A stretch of 64,000 bases of DNA from Planctomycetia bacterium (GCA_015709575.1 CP054190.1:1920616-1984615), one strand, 5' to 3'. Counted from the first letter of the stretch, positions 10,693-19,801 are shown. The notes: generated by a model from the sequence alone, not told the origin. Program-made: numbers and translations.

Positions 10693-11682
10693 ATGCGATG
10701 CGAGCCGCCCGCGGGCGTGTTGGAGTTGCTGCGCGGAGCGCGACGCGTGGGGTTGGTCGCCCACGTGACGCCGGATGCGGACTGCATCGGCTCAATGGGG
10801 GCGCTGTGGCACGCGCTGCGCGCACGCGGGGCGGAAGTGACGGTGTTTACGGCCGCAGGCTCGGTGTCGCGGCGGATGGGGTGGCTGGCGGAGTTCTGCA
10901 GCGTGCCGCTCGCGAGCGACGCGGCGGTCGAGTCGTGCGACCTGATTGTGGCGCTGGACACGGCTCGCGAGCGGCGGGTGAACGTGGAGGGTGGCTGGGA
11001 TCGGCTGAGCGGACGGGCGCTGCTGAATGTCGATCATCACCCTACCAACACGCGCTTCGGCACGGCCTGCTGGATTGAGCCGGCGGCGTCGAGCACCTGC
11101 GAACTGGTGTTTGAGTTGATCGCGGCGCTGCCCGGCGAAATCACGGCGGACATCGCGACCCTGCTCTACGCGGGGATTCACGCCGACACGCAGGGGTTCT
11201 CGCTGTCGAACACGACGGCGCGGAGCCTGCGGGTGGCCCATGAACTGGCGGTGGGCGGGGCGCGAATCGCGGAATTGTGCGAGCGCCTGCATCGCGCGAA
11301 TTCGCGGCAGGAGTTCGAGTTGCTCAAGCAAATTTATTCAAACACGCGCGTCAGCGCGGATGGACGGCTGGCGTGGAGCCGGGCGTCGCTGGCCGAGATC
11401 GAGGCGAGCGGCTGCACCGTCAACGACGTGGAGGACCAGGTGGACGTTCCGCGGTCGATCGACGGGATCGATGTTGCAATCCTGCTGACGGAGGGGATAC
11501 CGGGGAAGGTGCGCGTGAACTTTCGCGGTGAGGGGGATGTGAACGTGTTGGAGCTCGCGCAGCAGTTCGGCGGTGGAGGCCACGTCGCGCGGGCGGGGGC
11601 CATGATCAGCGGCTCGCTGGATGAAGTGGCGGAGCGCGTGGTGCGGGCGGCGGAGGAATTCGTGCGGCGCCGACGGGGGTAG
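10693..11682 (+). CDS. DHH/DHHA1 phosphoesterase, nanoRNase/pAp phosphatase type
   Basis: Members of this family degrade 2-5 nt RNAs and/or dephosphorylate pAp in the cytosol; some degrade cyclic-dinucleotide products such as pApA. Key motifs are visible: HVTPDADCIGS (metal site), the Asp of ALDTARERR, NVDHHPTN (the DHH motif) and the C-terminal DHHA1 GGGGHVARAG. Length (329 residues) is normal for NrnA. I chose the ATG at 10693 because GGGAG lies five bases upstream; an in-frame ATG at 10681 is also possible. It lies about 2 kb upstream of the cyclase-like gene on the same strand, with the opposite-strand yggS-like gene between them, so a functional link to c-di-AMP turnover is only a suggestion. 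Confidence 0.88.
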   Translation: MRCEPPAGVLELLRGARRVGLVAHVTPDADCIGSMGALWHALRARGAEVTVFTAAGSVSRRMGWLAEFCSVPLASDAAVESCDLIVALDTARERRVNVEGGWDRLSGRALLNVDHHPTNTRFGTACWIEPAASSTCELVFELIAALPGEITADIATLLYAGIHADTQGFSLSNTTARSLRVAHELAVGGARIAELCERLHRANSRQEFELLKQIYSNTRVSADGRLAWSRASLAEIEASGCTVNDVEDQVDVPRSIDGIDVAILLTEGIPGKVRVNFRGEGDVNVLELAQQFGGGGHVARAGAMISGSLDEVAERVVRAAEEFVRRRRG

Positions 11683-11732
11683 ATCGCGGTCGAACCGGTA
11701 TCCGAGGGGCGGGAGTTCCTTGTAGCGAGCGC

Positions 11733-12533
11733 TTACTCCGCCGGCGGCAGTCCTTGCCCCAACGCGCTACCGACGCGCACCAGTGTCGCACCTTCCGAAA
11801 CCGCAACTTCGTAGTCCCCGCTCATCCCCATCGACAACTCACAGAACGAGGCTGGCATGACTCCGCGTTGCACAACGTCATCACGCAGGCGGCGCAGATT
11901 CGCGAAATGCGGGCGAGCGGATTCCGGATCGTCGCTGAACGGGGCCATTGTCATCAGGCCGCGCAGCCGCAGCCGCGGTAAGCCGGCCGTGGTCGTGAGC
12001 AGGCCGTCCAGCTCTGCCGGGCGGATGCCGTGCTTGGCGGCTTCACCTGACACGTTCACTTCGATCAGGACGTTGACGGCATCGATTCCCGTCGCGTTCG
12101 CGCGCTGGTCGATCTCGCGCGCCAATCGCTCGGAATCGACGGCGTGAATGAACGTGCAGTGCGGCAGCAGGGCCGCGACCTTGTTTCGTTGAAGGTGGCC
12201 GATCATGTGCCAGATCGGGCGGTTCGCCGCGGGTGGTGCGGCCGATCGCCCTGGCGCGACCGGAGTCTCGGCGGGGGTCGCGGAACAGGGTGGTCGCGCT
12301 AATTGCTCCGCCCGGCGGACCAGTTGCTGCACCCGACTTTCGCCGAGGTTGCACACTCCGTCGGCCAGCAGCAGCGGCAGCAGGTCGGCGTGCAGGCCCT
12401 TGGCGACTGCGACCAGACGTACCGCAGATGGGTCGCGTCCCGAGCGGCGGGCCGCAGCCGAAACCCGGCCGCGCACCTCGCTGACGTTGGCACGGAGGCG
12501 CGGCAGAAGCTGATCGAACGGCGGGGTCGTCAT
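11733..12533 (-). CDS. YggS-type PLP homeostasis protein
   Basis: A cytosolic single-domain protein of the alanine-racemase fold that binds pyridoxal phosphate and balances vitamin B6 and amino-acid pools. The PLP lysine is in LVAVAKGLHADLL; other family marks are the NLGESRVQQL segment, WHMIGHLQRNK, IEVNVSGEAAKHG, LRGLMTMAP and LSMGMSGDYEVAVSEGATLVRVG. Between the helix after the lysine and WHMIGHL there is an extra Pro/Ala-rich stretch of about 25 residues (PCSATPAETPVAPGRSAA). The start is ATG at 12533, where the homology begins; the frame stays open upstream but that extension is antisense to the next gene. It converges on the DHH gene with 50 bases between. Confidence 0.9.
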   Translation of the reverse strand: MTTPPFDQLLPRLRANVSEVRGRVSAAARRSGRDPSAVRLVAVAKGLHADLLPLLLADGVCNLGESRVQQLVRRAEQLARPPCSATPAETPVAPGRSAAPPAANRPIWHMIGHLQRNKVAALLPHCTFIHAVDSERLAREIDQRANATGIDAVNVLIEVNVSGEAAKHGIRPAELDGLLTTTAGLPRLRLRGLMTMAPFSDDPESARPHFANLRRLRDDVVQRGVMPASFCELSMGMSGDYEVAVSEGATLVRVGSALGQGLPPAE

Positions 12534-12596
12534 CACCGATCTTCTGGCGGCGGGGGGAAAATCTCGTGCCCATGTGCCGCGATGCCCGCGGGATTC

Positions 12597-12602
12597 TATA
12601 CT
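12597..12602 (+). promoter_or_regulatory. -10-like TATACT nine bases before a start codon (leaderless candidate)
   Basis: TATACT is followed by nine bases and then the ATG at 12612. With a normal -10 to start-site distance, transcription would begin at or next to the ATG. No Shine-Dalgarno sequence precedes the ATG. Confidence 0.45.
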
Positions 12603-12611
12603 GTCGGACCG

Positions 12612-14411
12612 ATGTGGGAGCAGATCGAGAGCATATTGCAGCGGCTGCGCGGCGACGCGATCGAGTCGGTCGCCATTGTCGTGGAGCTGCTGCTGATCGG
12701 GCTTTCGGTGAACTGGTGCGCAACCGTGCTGGGGGGCACGCGCGGCACGCGGCCGCTCAAGGGCGTGCTGCTGATCCTCGTGGTGGCGACGCTGGTGGTG
12801 CGCGTTCTGACCGTGCAGCTCAGTTGGACGCGGCTGGAACTGCTCTATCGTTACTTCCTCTTCGGCTTGGCGTTCGCGGCGCTGGTCGCGTTCCAGCCGG
12901 AGCTGCGCCGTGCGGTGATTCGCGTCGGCGACGTCCGGCTGCGCCGGCGGCGGGCGCCGCAGGCGCGGCTGGTCGGGTCGCTGACGAAGGCGGCGGCGCT
13001 GCTGTCGCGCAATCGGCACGGCGCGCTGATCGCGATCCAGCGGGGCGTGGACCTGCGCGGCTGGGCGGAGAACGGCACGCTGATCAACGCGGATGCATCG
13101 AGCAACCTCATTTGCAGCATCTTCCACCCCAAGACGCCGCTGCATGACCTGGGGCTGATCGTGCGCGAAGGACGGGTGCTGGCCGCGAATTGCCAGTTTC
13201 CGATCGCTGAGAGCGACGAGGTGGACGCCGCCCTGGGCAGCCGGCACCTGGCCGCGATCGGCATGAGTTACGAAACCGATGCGCTGGTGCTGGTCGTGTC
13301 CGAGGAAACCGGGGCGATCTCGCTTGCCGACAACGGCACGCTCACCCGGCTCGGCGGCCCGGAGGAGCTGGCGGTCGAACTGGAGCGGCGCTTGAGCGCC
13401 GGGCCCGGGGCGGCCTCGGACGGCCGGATCGGTTCGCTGGCGTGGCGGATTGTGCGGCGAGCGCTGGTGGTGGTGCCGCTCACGGCGATCATCTGGTATG
13501 TCGCGGATCAGGCGACGCAGATCACGGCGACGAATGTCCCGGTCGAGCTCGCGCTGCAGAGCGACCCGCAGGTGTCGGTGCAGTTGCTGGAACCCGCCAA
13601 CCCGGTTTTTGGCGTGACAGTTCGCGGCACGACCCGCGCGGTGGATCGGCTTCGGGCGCAGGCCGCCCGCGGGCCGATCAAGCTGACGTGGACAGCGCCG
13701 TCCACCCCGGCGCGCTACGTGCTGCGAGCGGACGAGGTGATTTCGTCCGCGCTGCGCGGCAGCGGCCTGGGCGTGTTCGACGCGCAGCCGGCCGGAATCG
13801 TGGCGGTGGTGGACGAGGTGCAGACCGTCACGATGCGTGTGCGCGTCAGCAGCGGCGCCGCGCGCGTCGCGGACGAGCGCGTCGAGCCGGCGGAAGTCCG
13901 CGTTACGATGCGCGCGGCCGACCTGGCGGCATTGCCCGAGGCGCGGCGCGTCATCGAGGTGCGGGTTGAGGACCGCCTGCGCGACGTGGCGGCGCCCTCT
14001 GAACTTACGCTTCCGCGCGTGCCGATGGAGCGGAGCATCGATCGTTTTCCGTTGTTGCGAGTGGAGCCGCCGGACGTGGCCGTTACGCTACGGGTGGTGG
14101 AACAGCTCACGCGCCGCGCCGTGGCGGGGATTCCGGTGCAGTTGTCGGTCTCGCCGCAGGTCTGGCGGCGATATGACGTGGTGCTTTCGGACCCGAACGA
14201 GTTGCTGATCGACCTGGATGTCGAGGGAGACAAGGCGCTGATTGAGGCGCTGCGGCCGCAGGATGTGCGGGCGTGGGTGAGCGTCACGGGCGCGATGGCC
14301 GCGGGTGGGCCGGAGTTCCGCACGGTGGATGTCATTGTGCAGCCGCCGACCGGGGTAACAGTGGTCGGTCCGCCGCCCACGGTGCGATTGCGGCTCGAGG
14401 AGCGCCCGTGA
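12612..14411 (+). CDS. Diadenylate-cyclase-like (CdaA/DisA_N) domain fused to YbbR (CdaR-like) repeats
   Basis: In Firmicutes, CdaA makes c-di-AMP and the separate membrane protein CdaR (YbbR repeats) controls it. Here both lie on one chain of 599 residues: three N-terminal membrane helices (about 15-100), a DAC-like domain (about 115-265), a fourth helix that looks like the CdaR N terminus (VVVPLTAIIWYVADQ, about 280-300), then about three YbbR-like repeats (305-599) outside the membrane. Family marks include RHGALIAIQRG, SIFHPKTPLHD and VVSEETGAISLADNG. However the catalytic DGA motif reads D179-L-G and the RHR motif reads R211-H-L. Cyclase activity is therefore uncertain. The ATG at 12612 is preferred; one at 12582 is in frame. 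The stop overlaps the next start (GTGA). Confidence 0.85.
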   Translation: MWEQIESILQRLRGDAIESVAIVVELLLIGLSVNWCATVLGGTRGTRPLKGVLLILVVATLVVRVLTVQLSWTRLELLYRYFLFGLAFAALVAFQPELRRAVIRVGDVRLRRRRAPQARLVGSLTKAAALLSRNRHGALIAIQRGVDLRGWAENGTLINADASSNLICSIFHPKTPLHDLGLIVREGRVLAANCQFPIAESDEVDAALGSRHLAAIGMSYETDALVLVVSEETGAISLADNGTLTRLGGPEELAVELERRLSAGPGAASDGRIGSLAWRIVRRALVVVPLTAIIWYVADQATQITATNVPVELALQSDPQVSVQLLEPANPVFGVTVRGTTRAVDRLRAQAARGPIKLTWTAPSTPARYVLRADEVISSALRGSGLGVFDAQPAGIVAVVDEVQTVTMRVRVSSGAARVADERVEPAEVRVTMRAADLAALPEARRVIEVRVEDRLRDVAAPSELTLPRVPMERSIDRFPLLRVEPPDVAVTLRVVEQLTRRAVAGIPVQLSVSPQVWRRYDVVLSDPNELLIDLDVEGDKALIEALRPQDVRAWVSVTGAMAAGGPEFRTVDVIVQPPTGVTVVGPPPTVRLRLEERP

Positions 14412-15367
14412 CGCAGCACGAGGCCAACAAGCGCGGCACGCTGGGCAAGAAGGCCGGCGGTGCTCGCCCGCCGGAATCGGAAGTGGAGATCGACCCGTCC
14501 GAGTACGGCTATCCGCGATTGCCCACGGACGCGGATGAGTCGGACCACGACGACAGTACGGAGTTGGTGGATGGCGGCGCGACCGTCGGCGGCGAGGAGA
14601 AGTCGCCCACGGCGACCGTCCGGCTCGACCGATCCGCGCTGCTGCATGTGGATCGGAGCCTGGTCGTTGTGAACAAGCCGTCGGGGGTGCTGGCTGCGCC
14701 GGGGCGCGGCGGCCACGCGCAGCTCTCCGAGCTGGTGCGGGGCGCGGCCGGGTGGGGTACGCATGAGCCGCTTCGGCTGGTGCATCGGCTCGATCGCGGC
14801 GCCAGCGGAGTGATGCTCTATGCGCGAACGGTCGAGGCGCAGCGGGCGCTGGTCGCCGACTTCATGGAGCGCCGGATCGAGAAGGTCTATCACGCGCTGG
14901 TGAGCGGCTTTGTGGTCGAGGATGGCGAGGTGAAATTGGCGCTGAAGTTCGACAAGCGTCAGAACCGCATGACGATTGCCCGATCAGGCGGGAAGCCGGC
15001 GCATACACTCTTTCGCATCCTGGAGCGGGTGGCGGGAAACACGTTGCTGGAGTGCCGGCCGGTCACCGGCCGGACGCACCAGATTCGCGTGCACATGGCC
15101 GCGATCGGTCATCCGCTGACCGTGGACACGATGTATGGAGGCGGGCAGTCAGTGTTGCTGTCGCACTACAAAGCGGATTATCGCCCCAGCGGCCGGCATC
15201 CGGAGCGGCCGTTGATCTCGCGCCTGACGCTGCATGCCCGGCGAATCGAGTTTCGGCATCCGGAGAGCGGGGAGCCGGTCGTCTTTGAAGCGCCGCTGCC
15301 GCGCGACCTGGCCGCGGCAGTTCGCCAGCTCGGGCGGGTGCGCTCGGTGGAGAAGCGGGCGCGATGA
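14408..15367 (+). CDS. RluA/RluD-family pseudouridine synthase
   Basis: Converts specific uridines of rRNA or tRNA to pseudouridine. The catalytic aspartate is in LVHRLDRGASGVMLYA (family HRLDRxTSG), followed by KVYHALVSG and the RPVTGRTHQIRVHMAAIGHPL segment typical of RluA-type enzymes. An N-terminal tail of about 75 residues is acidic and low in complexity (ESEVEIDPSEYGYPR and DADESDHDD); I see no clear S4 domain. The start is GTG, sharing the GTGA overlap with the cyclase-YbbR gene, with GAGGAGCG just upstream, so the two are translationally coupled. The target site cannot be told from sequence. Confidence 0.9.
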   Translation: MTQHEANKRGTLGKKAGGARPPESEVEIDPSEYGYPRLPTDADESDHDDSTELVDGGATVGGEEKSPTATVRLDRSALLHVDRSLVVVNKPSGVLAAPGRGGHAQLSELVRGAAGWGTHEPLRLVHRLDRGASGVMLYARTVEAQRALVADFMERRIEKVYHALVSGFVVEDGEVKLALKFDKRQNRMTIARSGGKPAHTLFRILERVAGNTLLECRPVTGRTHQIRVHMAAIGHPLTVDTMYGGGQSVLLSHYKADYRPSGRHPERPLISRLTLHARRIEFRHPESGEPVVFEAPLPRDLAAAVRQLGRVRSVEKRAR

Positions 15368-15437
15368 GCGCGAGAACGAGCGAACAGCGGAACGGTGCCG
15401 CCGCTGCGCGGACCGGGCGCGTGCCGCGGGGGCTGGC

Positions 15438-16367
15438 ATGACCGCTGCCGCAGCGCTGCTGACGGATGGACTGACGAAGAGCTACGGCGCTCGGCAGGTG
15501 CTGCACGGCGTGAACCTGCGCGTTCCGGTGGGGACGCTGTTCGGATTCCTCGGACCGAATGGGGCCGGCAAGACGACGACGATTCGAATCCTGCTGGGGC
15601 TACTGCGGCGCTCCGGCGGGCGGGCGGAATTGATGGGGCGGGACGTGTGGAGGGATGGGCCGCGATTGCGGCGCGAAGTCGGCTACCTGCCGGGCGACAT
15701 CCGGCTGCCGGATCATCTCACCGGGGCGGCGTACCTGGCGTTTCTGTCGCGGGCGCGGGGGGTGGATTGTGCGACCGAGCAAGCGCGGCTGGCCGGCGTC
15801 TTTGAACTGGACCTGGTTAAGCGAATTCGCCGCTATTCCCGCGGCAACAAGCAAAAGCTCGGGCTGGTCGCGGCGATGATGCACCGGCCGGCGCTGCTGC
15901 TGCTGGATGAGCCGACGACGGCGCTCGATCCGCTGGTGCGGGTGTCATTGTTCGAGGAATTGCGGCGCGTGACGCGCGAGGAGCGCACGGTGCTGTTCTC
16001 GAGCCATACGCTGGCCGAGGTGGAGGAGTTGTGCGACTCCGTGGCGATCCTGCGGGACGGGCGGCTGGTCGAGCAGTGCGACATCGGCGAGTTGCGCCGT
16101 CGCGCGCTACGGAGCGTCGAGATTCAGTTTGAGATGGAGCCGGACGCGCGGGCGGCCCCGCCGGGGCTGAAGATCGACCTGCGCCGCGACGGACATTGGC
16201 ACGGGGCGTGGACGGGCGATGTTGGGCCGCTGCTGGCGTGGCTGGCGCAGGTACGGGTGCGGGACGTGGTCATTGCCCAACCGGACCTGGAGAGCCTGTT
16301 CCTCGCGTACTACGGCGGGGGGAACGGCTCGTCGGTGACGGCTCCGGCGCAGCGGGGGATGGCATGA
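15438..16367 (+). CDS. ABC-2 type exporter, ATP-binding subunit
   Basis: A 309-residue ATPase with Walker A GPNGAGKTT, Q-loop-region VGYLPGDIRLPDHLT, a variant signature YSRGNKQKLGL, Walker B LLLLDEPTTALDPL and H-loop LFSSHTLAEVEEL. The C-terminal ~80 residues form the accessory domain common in antibiotic or lipid exporters of the NatA/CcmA type. The ATG at 15438 begins where the homology starts. The stop overlaps the permease start (ATGA), so the two subunits form one transporter. The substrate is unknown. Confidence 0.88.
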   Translation: MTAAAALLTDGLTKSYGARQVLHGVNLRVPVGTLFGFLGPNGAGKTTTIRILLGLLRRSGGRAELMGRDVWRDGPRLRREVGYLPGDIRLPDHLTGAAYLAFLSRARGVDCATEQARLAGVFELDLVKRIRRYSRGNKQKLGLVAAMMHRPALLLLDEPTTALDPLVRVSLFEELRRVTREERTVLFSSHTLAEVEELCDSVAILRDGRLVEQCDIGELRRRALRSVEIQFEMEPDARAAPPGLKIDLRRDGHWHGAWTGDVGPLLAWLAQVRVRDVVIAQPDLESLFLAYYGGGNGSSVTAPAQRGMA

Positions 16368-17194
16368 GCCTGGCCGTGGTTCGACAGTGCTGGCGCGATT
16401 CGCGTCTGGTGTGGTTGCTGGTGCTGATCGGCATCCTGGTCTTCGAGGTGATGTTCCTTCGGGCGATCCGCGAGTTCGGCGACGACGTTCGCGCCCAGCT
16501 GCTGCGATTGCCCTTCATTCGGCGCTTCATCCGCACGCTGGTCGGTGCGGACATGGGCGACGATTTCACGGCGACGACGCTGATGACGATCGGCTTCGTG
16601 CACCCGGTCGTGCTGACATTGACGTGGGGGCTGCTGGTCACGCATAGCTCGCGCGTGCTGGCGGGGGAGGTGGATCGCGGGACGGCGGACATGACGCTGT
16701 CGCTGCCGATCTCGCGCGCCCGCTACTACACCGGGGTGTCGTTTGCGTTGCTGCTGATGGGGCTGCCGATTTTCGTTGCACCGCTGATTGGAATCGCCGT
16801 CGGGGAGCGCATCTTCCCACTTTCCGAGCCGGTCGATTTGTCGCGGCTGGCGATCATCAGCGTGAACTTCGCGGCGCTCTTCGTCGGGATCGGCGGGCTG
16901 GCGATGATGACGTCCGCGATGTCCGATTCGCGCGGCCGGGCGATCGGCGTGGTGGTCGGCGTGTTGCTGGCGTCGATGCTCGTGAATTATCTGGTGCCGT
17001 TTTTCGAAGAGGCGAAGCTGGACTTCATTCATTATGCGAAATACGTCGGGGTGCTCCAGTACTACCAGCCGCTGCAGGTGCTGCGCGAAGGGCGCTTGCC
17101 CCTGGATGACGTGGGCGTGCTACTGACCATGGGGTTGGGCTGCTGGGCGTTCGGACTGTGGCGGTTCTGTCGGCGCGACATCCCGGCGGCGTAA
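16364..17194 (+). CDS. ABC-2 type exporter, permease subunit
   Basis: A 276-residue membrane protein with about six helices. The segment LAGEVDRGTADMTLSLPISR is the conserved ABC-2 permease loop ('E...GT...L..PisR'). It ends in a C-terminal arginine-rich tail (FCRRDIPAA). The ATG shares an ATGA overlap with the upstream ATPase and has GGGGGA a few bases before it, so it belongs to the same operon. The substrate is unknown. Confidence 0.85.
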   Translation: MSLAVVRQCWRDSRLVWLLVLIGILVFEVMFLRAIREFGDDVRAQLLRLPFIRRFIRTLVGADMGDDFTATTLMTIGFVHPVVLTLTWGLLVTHSSRVLAGEVDRGTADMTLSLPISRARYYTGVSFALLLMGLPIFVAPLIGIAVGERIFPLSEPVDLSRLAIISVNFAALFVGIGGLAMMTSAMSDSRGRAIGVVVGVLLASMLVNYLVPFFEEAKLDFIHYAKYVGVLQYYQPLQVLREGRLPLDDVGVLLTMGLGCWAFGLWRFCRRDIPAA

Positions 17195-17254
17195 GCCCCG
17201 CATTGCCGTGCCGCGGCACTGCGGCGACAATCCGGGTGTTCTGCGGAGAGATGG

Positions 17255-17887
17255 ATGAGCGAGCGACGACTGACCGGCCTCACGGTGCACGAGTTTCTCG
17301 AAGCACTGGCAGCCCGCCAAGAGACCCCCGGAGGGGGGAGTGTCGCCGCGCTTTGCGGAGCATTGGCCGCCTCGCTTGGCCGAATGGCGGCGGCGTTCAC
17401 GACCGACAGCCCGCGCTTCGCGGATGTGGCCGAGCGCGTGACGGAAATTGCCGGGCGGCTGGCGCGCGCCGGGCACATGCTGTCCGAACTGATCGACGAA
17501 GACGCGGCGGCATACCTGGCTCTATCCGCGGCCTTCAAGCGCGACAAGGGCGATCCTGATCGGTCGGCGGTGATCCGCACGGCGGCGACTCTGGCGGCGG
17601 CGGTGCCGTTTCAGGTGGCGGTGCTATCCCGCAAGGTGCGACTGGACCTGGCCCGCCTTGCGCCGATCGCCAACCCGAACCTGGCGTCGGACGTGGAATG
17701 CGGGTTGCACCTGGCGGCCGCGGCCATGCACTCGGCGGCGGTAAACGTCCGCGTGAATCTGCGCCTGCTCGGCGCGCCGGAGTCCGAGCGGATCGAGCGG
17801 GAGCTGGCTGCGATTCTCGGGGCGGGCGGCGAGGGACTCGGTGAACGGCCATCCGAGGCGAACGCGATCGGCCACGGCGGCGTATGA
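17255..17887 (+). CDS. Cyclodeaminase/cyclohydrolase (FTCD C-terminal domain) family protein
   Basis: The 210-residue all-helical protein starts with LTVHEFLEALAARQETPGGGSVAALCGALAASL, broken here into the diagnostic 'PGGGSVAA' core, as in formimidoyl-THF cyclodeaminase and related methenyl-THF cyclohydrolases. Later marks are DEDAAAYLALSAAFK and NPNLASDVECG. It would act on folate one-carbon derivatives in the cytosol, but standalone members have varied or unknown roles. GGAGAG lies just before the ATG. Its stop (TGA 17885-17887) runs into the metal-binding-protein gene that follows, so it may be cotranscribed with the zinc importer. Confidence 0.8.
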   Translation: MSERRLTGLTVHEFLEALAARQETPGGGSVAALCGALAASLGRMAAAFTTDSPRFADVAERVTEIAGRLARAGHMLSELIDEDAAAYLALSAAFKRDKGDPDRSAVIRTAATLAAAVPFQVAVLSRKVRLDLARLAPIANPNLASDVECGLHLAAAAMHSAAVNVRVNLRLLGAPESERIERELAAILGAGGEGLGERPSEANAIGHGGV

Positions 17888-17919
17888 TTTCCTGGGCTTC
17901 GCCTGCTGGGAGACGAGTC

Positions 17920-18885
17920 ATGATCAGATTGGCGTCGGGGGCCGGGGCTGTGGCACAAGCGGCAGCGACGACGGTTCTGGCTTTGATGATACTGAGCGCA
18001 ACGGCGTCGGCAGGTGAACCGCCCCCAGCGGCCCAGCGCTCGAAAACGGTACTGTGCACGGTGACGCCAATCCGGATGCTGGCGCAGGAGGTGATCGGCG
18101 AGACGTCGGCGCTGGCGTGCGACCTGTTGCTCGCGGCGGACGTCGGCTGTCCGCATGATTACTCGCTGACCGTGCGCGACAAGCGAAAGATTGAAGAAGC
18201 TGCGGCGGTGCTGTGCATCGGCGAAGGGTACGAGGCGTTTCTCGATCCGCTCCGCAAGACCGCACCGGACAAGTTCCTGACGATCTCGGCTGGATGTGAC
18301 TGGATCGAGACTTGTACGCACGGCCATGCGCACGATCATGGCCACGATCACGCCCACGACCATGCCCGCAACGCACACGTATGGATGAGCCCGGCACAGG
18401 CGATCAAGCTGGTGGAGGGTATTGAGAAGGCGCTGTCACACCTCGACCCGCCGCGCGCCGAGCAGTATGCGAAGAACGCGGTCGCGGCGCGGGAGCGATT
18501 GTCCGCGCTGCGGGCGGAAGCGGAGTCGCTGGCGAAGCGCGTTCGTGGGCGGCGCGTCGCGGCCAGCGAGGCATTTGCATACCTGGCGCGCGATCTCGGG
18601 CTGGAGGTCGCGCTGGAACTCCCCGATCACGAGGTGCACGGATCGGCCGCACGGGACACGGCGGACGTGCTGCGCAAGGCGCGCGAGGCGAAGCTCGTGG
18701 GCGTGCTGACGGAGCGCGGGGCACGGTCGAAGCTGGCAGACGCGGTATTGCGCGAATCGGGTGCACCCCAGATCGACCTCGACACGTTGATCGGCGAAAG
18801 CACGGCCGGCGCGACGTACGGCTCACGGATGCGATCCGTCTACCTTGCGATCGAGGCGGCTCTCGCTGAAAAAGAGCGCCCGTAG
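17920..18885 (+). CDS. Zinc/manganese ABC importer, substrate-binding protein (ZnuA-like)
   Basis: The 321-residue secreted or lipid-free binding protein has an N-terminal signal peptide ending near SATASAGE. It contains the His-rich loop THGHAHDHGHDHAHDHA (near residues 129-150) typical of zinc-specific cluster A-I proteins, and conserved metal-ligand regions (CPHDYSLTVRD, HVWMSPAQAIKLVEGI, DHEVHGSAARD). It captures metal outside the membrane for the permease. I chose the ATG at 17920 because GGGAG lies seven bases before it; an earlier ATG at 17884 overlaps the cyclodeaminase stop. It is followed by the matching ATPase and permease. Confidence 0.9.
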   Translation: MIRLASGAGAVAQAAATTVLALMILSATASAGEPPPAAQRSKTVLCTVTPIRMLAQEVIGETSALACDLLLAADVGCPHDYSLTVRDKRKIEEAAAVLCIGEGYEAFLDPLRKTAPDKFLTISAGCDWIETCTHGHAHDHGHDHAHDHARNAHVWMSPAQAIKLVEGIEKALSHLDPPRAEQYAKNAVAARERLSALRAEAESLAKRVRGRRVAASEAFAYLARDLGLEVALELPDHEVHGSAARDTADVLRKAREAKLVGVLTERGARSKLADAVLRESGAPQIDLDTLIGESTAGATYGSRMRSVYLAIEAALAEKERP

Positions 18886-18931
18886 CGATTGGTCCAGCAC
18901 GTGTCCGCGCAGCGTACGCGGCGGGAGCGGT

Positions 18932-19801
18932 ATGTCGGGCGCAGCTTCAGCCATGCCGGCGCGGCCGATCGCGATTCGCACGCGCGACCTCTCGGTCGCG
19001 CTGGGCGGGGTGGACGTGCTGGTCGGCGCGAGTGCCGGTTTTGTGCGGGGCGGGATCAACGCCTTGATCGGGCAGAACGGCGCGGGCAAGACCACGCTGC
19101 TGCGTGCGATTCTGGGGTTGGTGCCCTATCGCGGGGTGGTGGAGATCGCCCCGGTTGGCGGACGGGCGGCGCGGCTGGCGTTCGTGCCGCAGCGCGTCGA
19201 TTTTGACCGCGGCACGCCGCTGAGCGTCACGGACCTGCTGTGCGCGGATCGTCAACGCCGGCCGCTTTTTCTTGGGCACTCGCCGCGCGTGCTGCGCGCG
19301 GCGCGCGAGGCGCTGGAATGGGTCGGGGCGCTGCGCCTGCTGGGTGCGCCGCTGGGCGGCCTATCGGGCGGCGAATTTCAGCGGGTGCTGCTGGCGCTGG
19401 CGCTGCTCTCCGAGCCGGACATCCTGCTGCTGGATGAACCGGTCGCGGGCATCGACATCAAGGGGGAAGCGCTCTTCTGCGACCTGCTCGTGCGGCTGCG
19501 CGACCAGCGCGGGCTGACGATCGTGCTCGTATCGCACGACATGAGCATCGTGATGCAACACACCGACCACGTCGTGTGCATCGCACGGCAGTCGGTCGAT
19601 TGCCAGGGAGACACGCTCACGACGCTGACCGCCGCCAACATTCAGCGGATTTTCGGCTTCCCGGCCGCAATCTACGACCACGACCACGCCCACGGCGGTC
19701 CCCACGCGGCCTGCGACCATCACCATCACCCCGGGCATCATCATCCGCACATGCCGCCGCCACCGAGTTCGGCTGGGCCGCGAAGCGGGGGGGCGGCGTG
19801 A
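18932..19801 (+). CDS. Zinc/manganese ABC importer, ATPase with histidine-rich tail (ZnuC-like)
   Basis: The 289-residue ATPase shows Walker A GQNGAGKTT, signature LSGGEFQRVLLALAL, Walker B ILLLDEPVAGIDIKG and H-loop VLVSHDMSIVMQHTDHVV, followed by the metal-importer mark CQGDTLTTLTAANIQRIFG. After this the C terminus is very histidine-rich, with DHDHAHGGPHAACDHHHHPG and HHHPH (about residues 248-272), which could buffer or sense zinc at the inner face of the membrane. GGGAG precedes the ATG at 18932. The stop overlaps the permease start in GTGA. Confidence 0.9.
   Translation: MSGAASAMPARPIAIRTRDLSVALGGVDVLVGASAGFVRGGINALIGQNGAGKTTLLRAILGLVPYRGVVEIAPVGGRAARLAFVPQRVDFDRGTPLSVTDLLCADRQRRPLFLGHSPRVLRAAREALEWVGALRLLGAPLGGLSGGEFQRVLLALALLSEPDILLLDEPVAGIDIKGEALFCDLLVRLRDQRGLTIVLVSHDMSIVMQHTDHVVCIARQSVDCQGDTLTTLTAANIQRIFGFPAAIYDHDHAHGGPHAACDHHHHPGHHHPHMPPPPSSAGPRSGGAA

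Noticed and set aside
12534-13247. Extended N terminus of the YggS-type protein
   Set aside because: It is antisense to the cyclase-YbbR gene; homology begins at the ATG at 12533.
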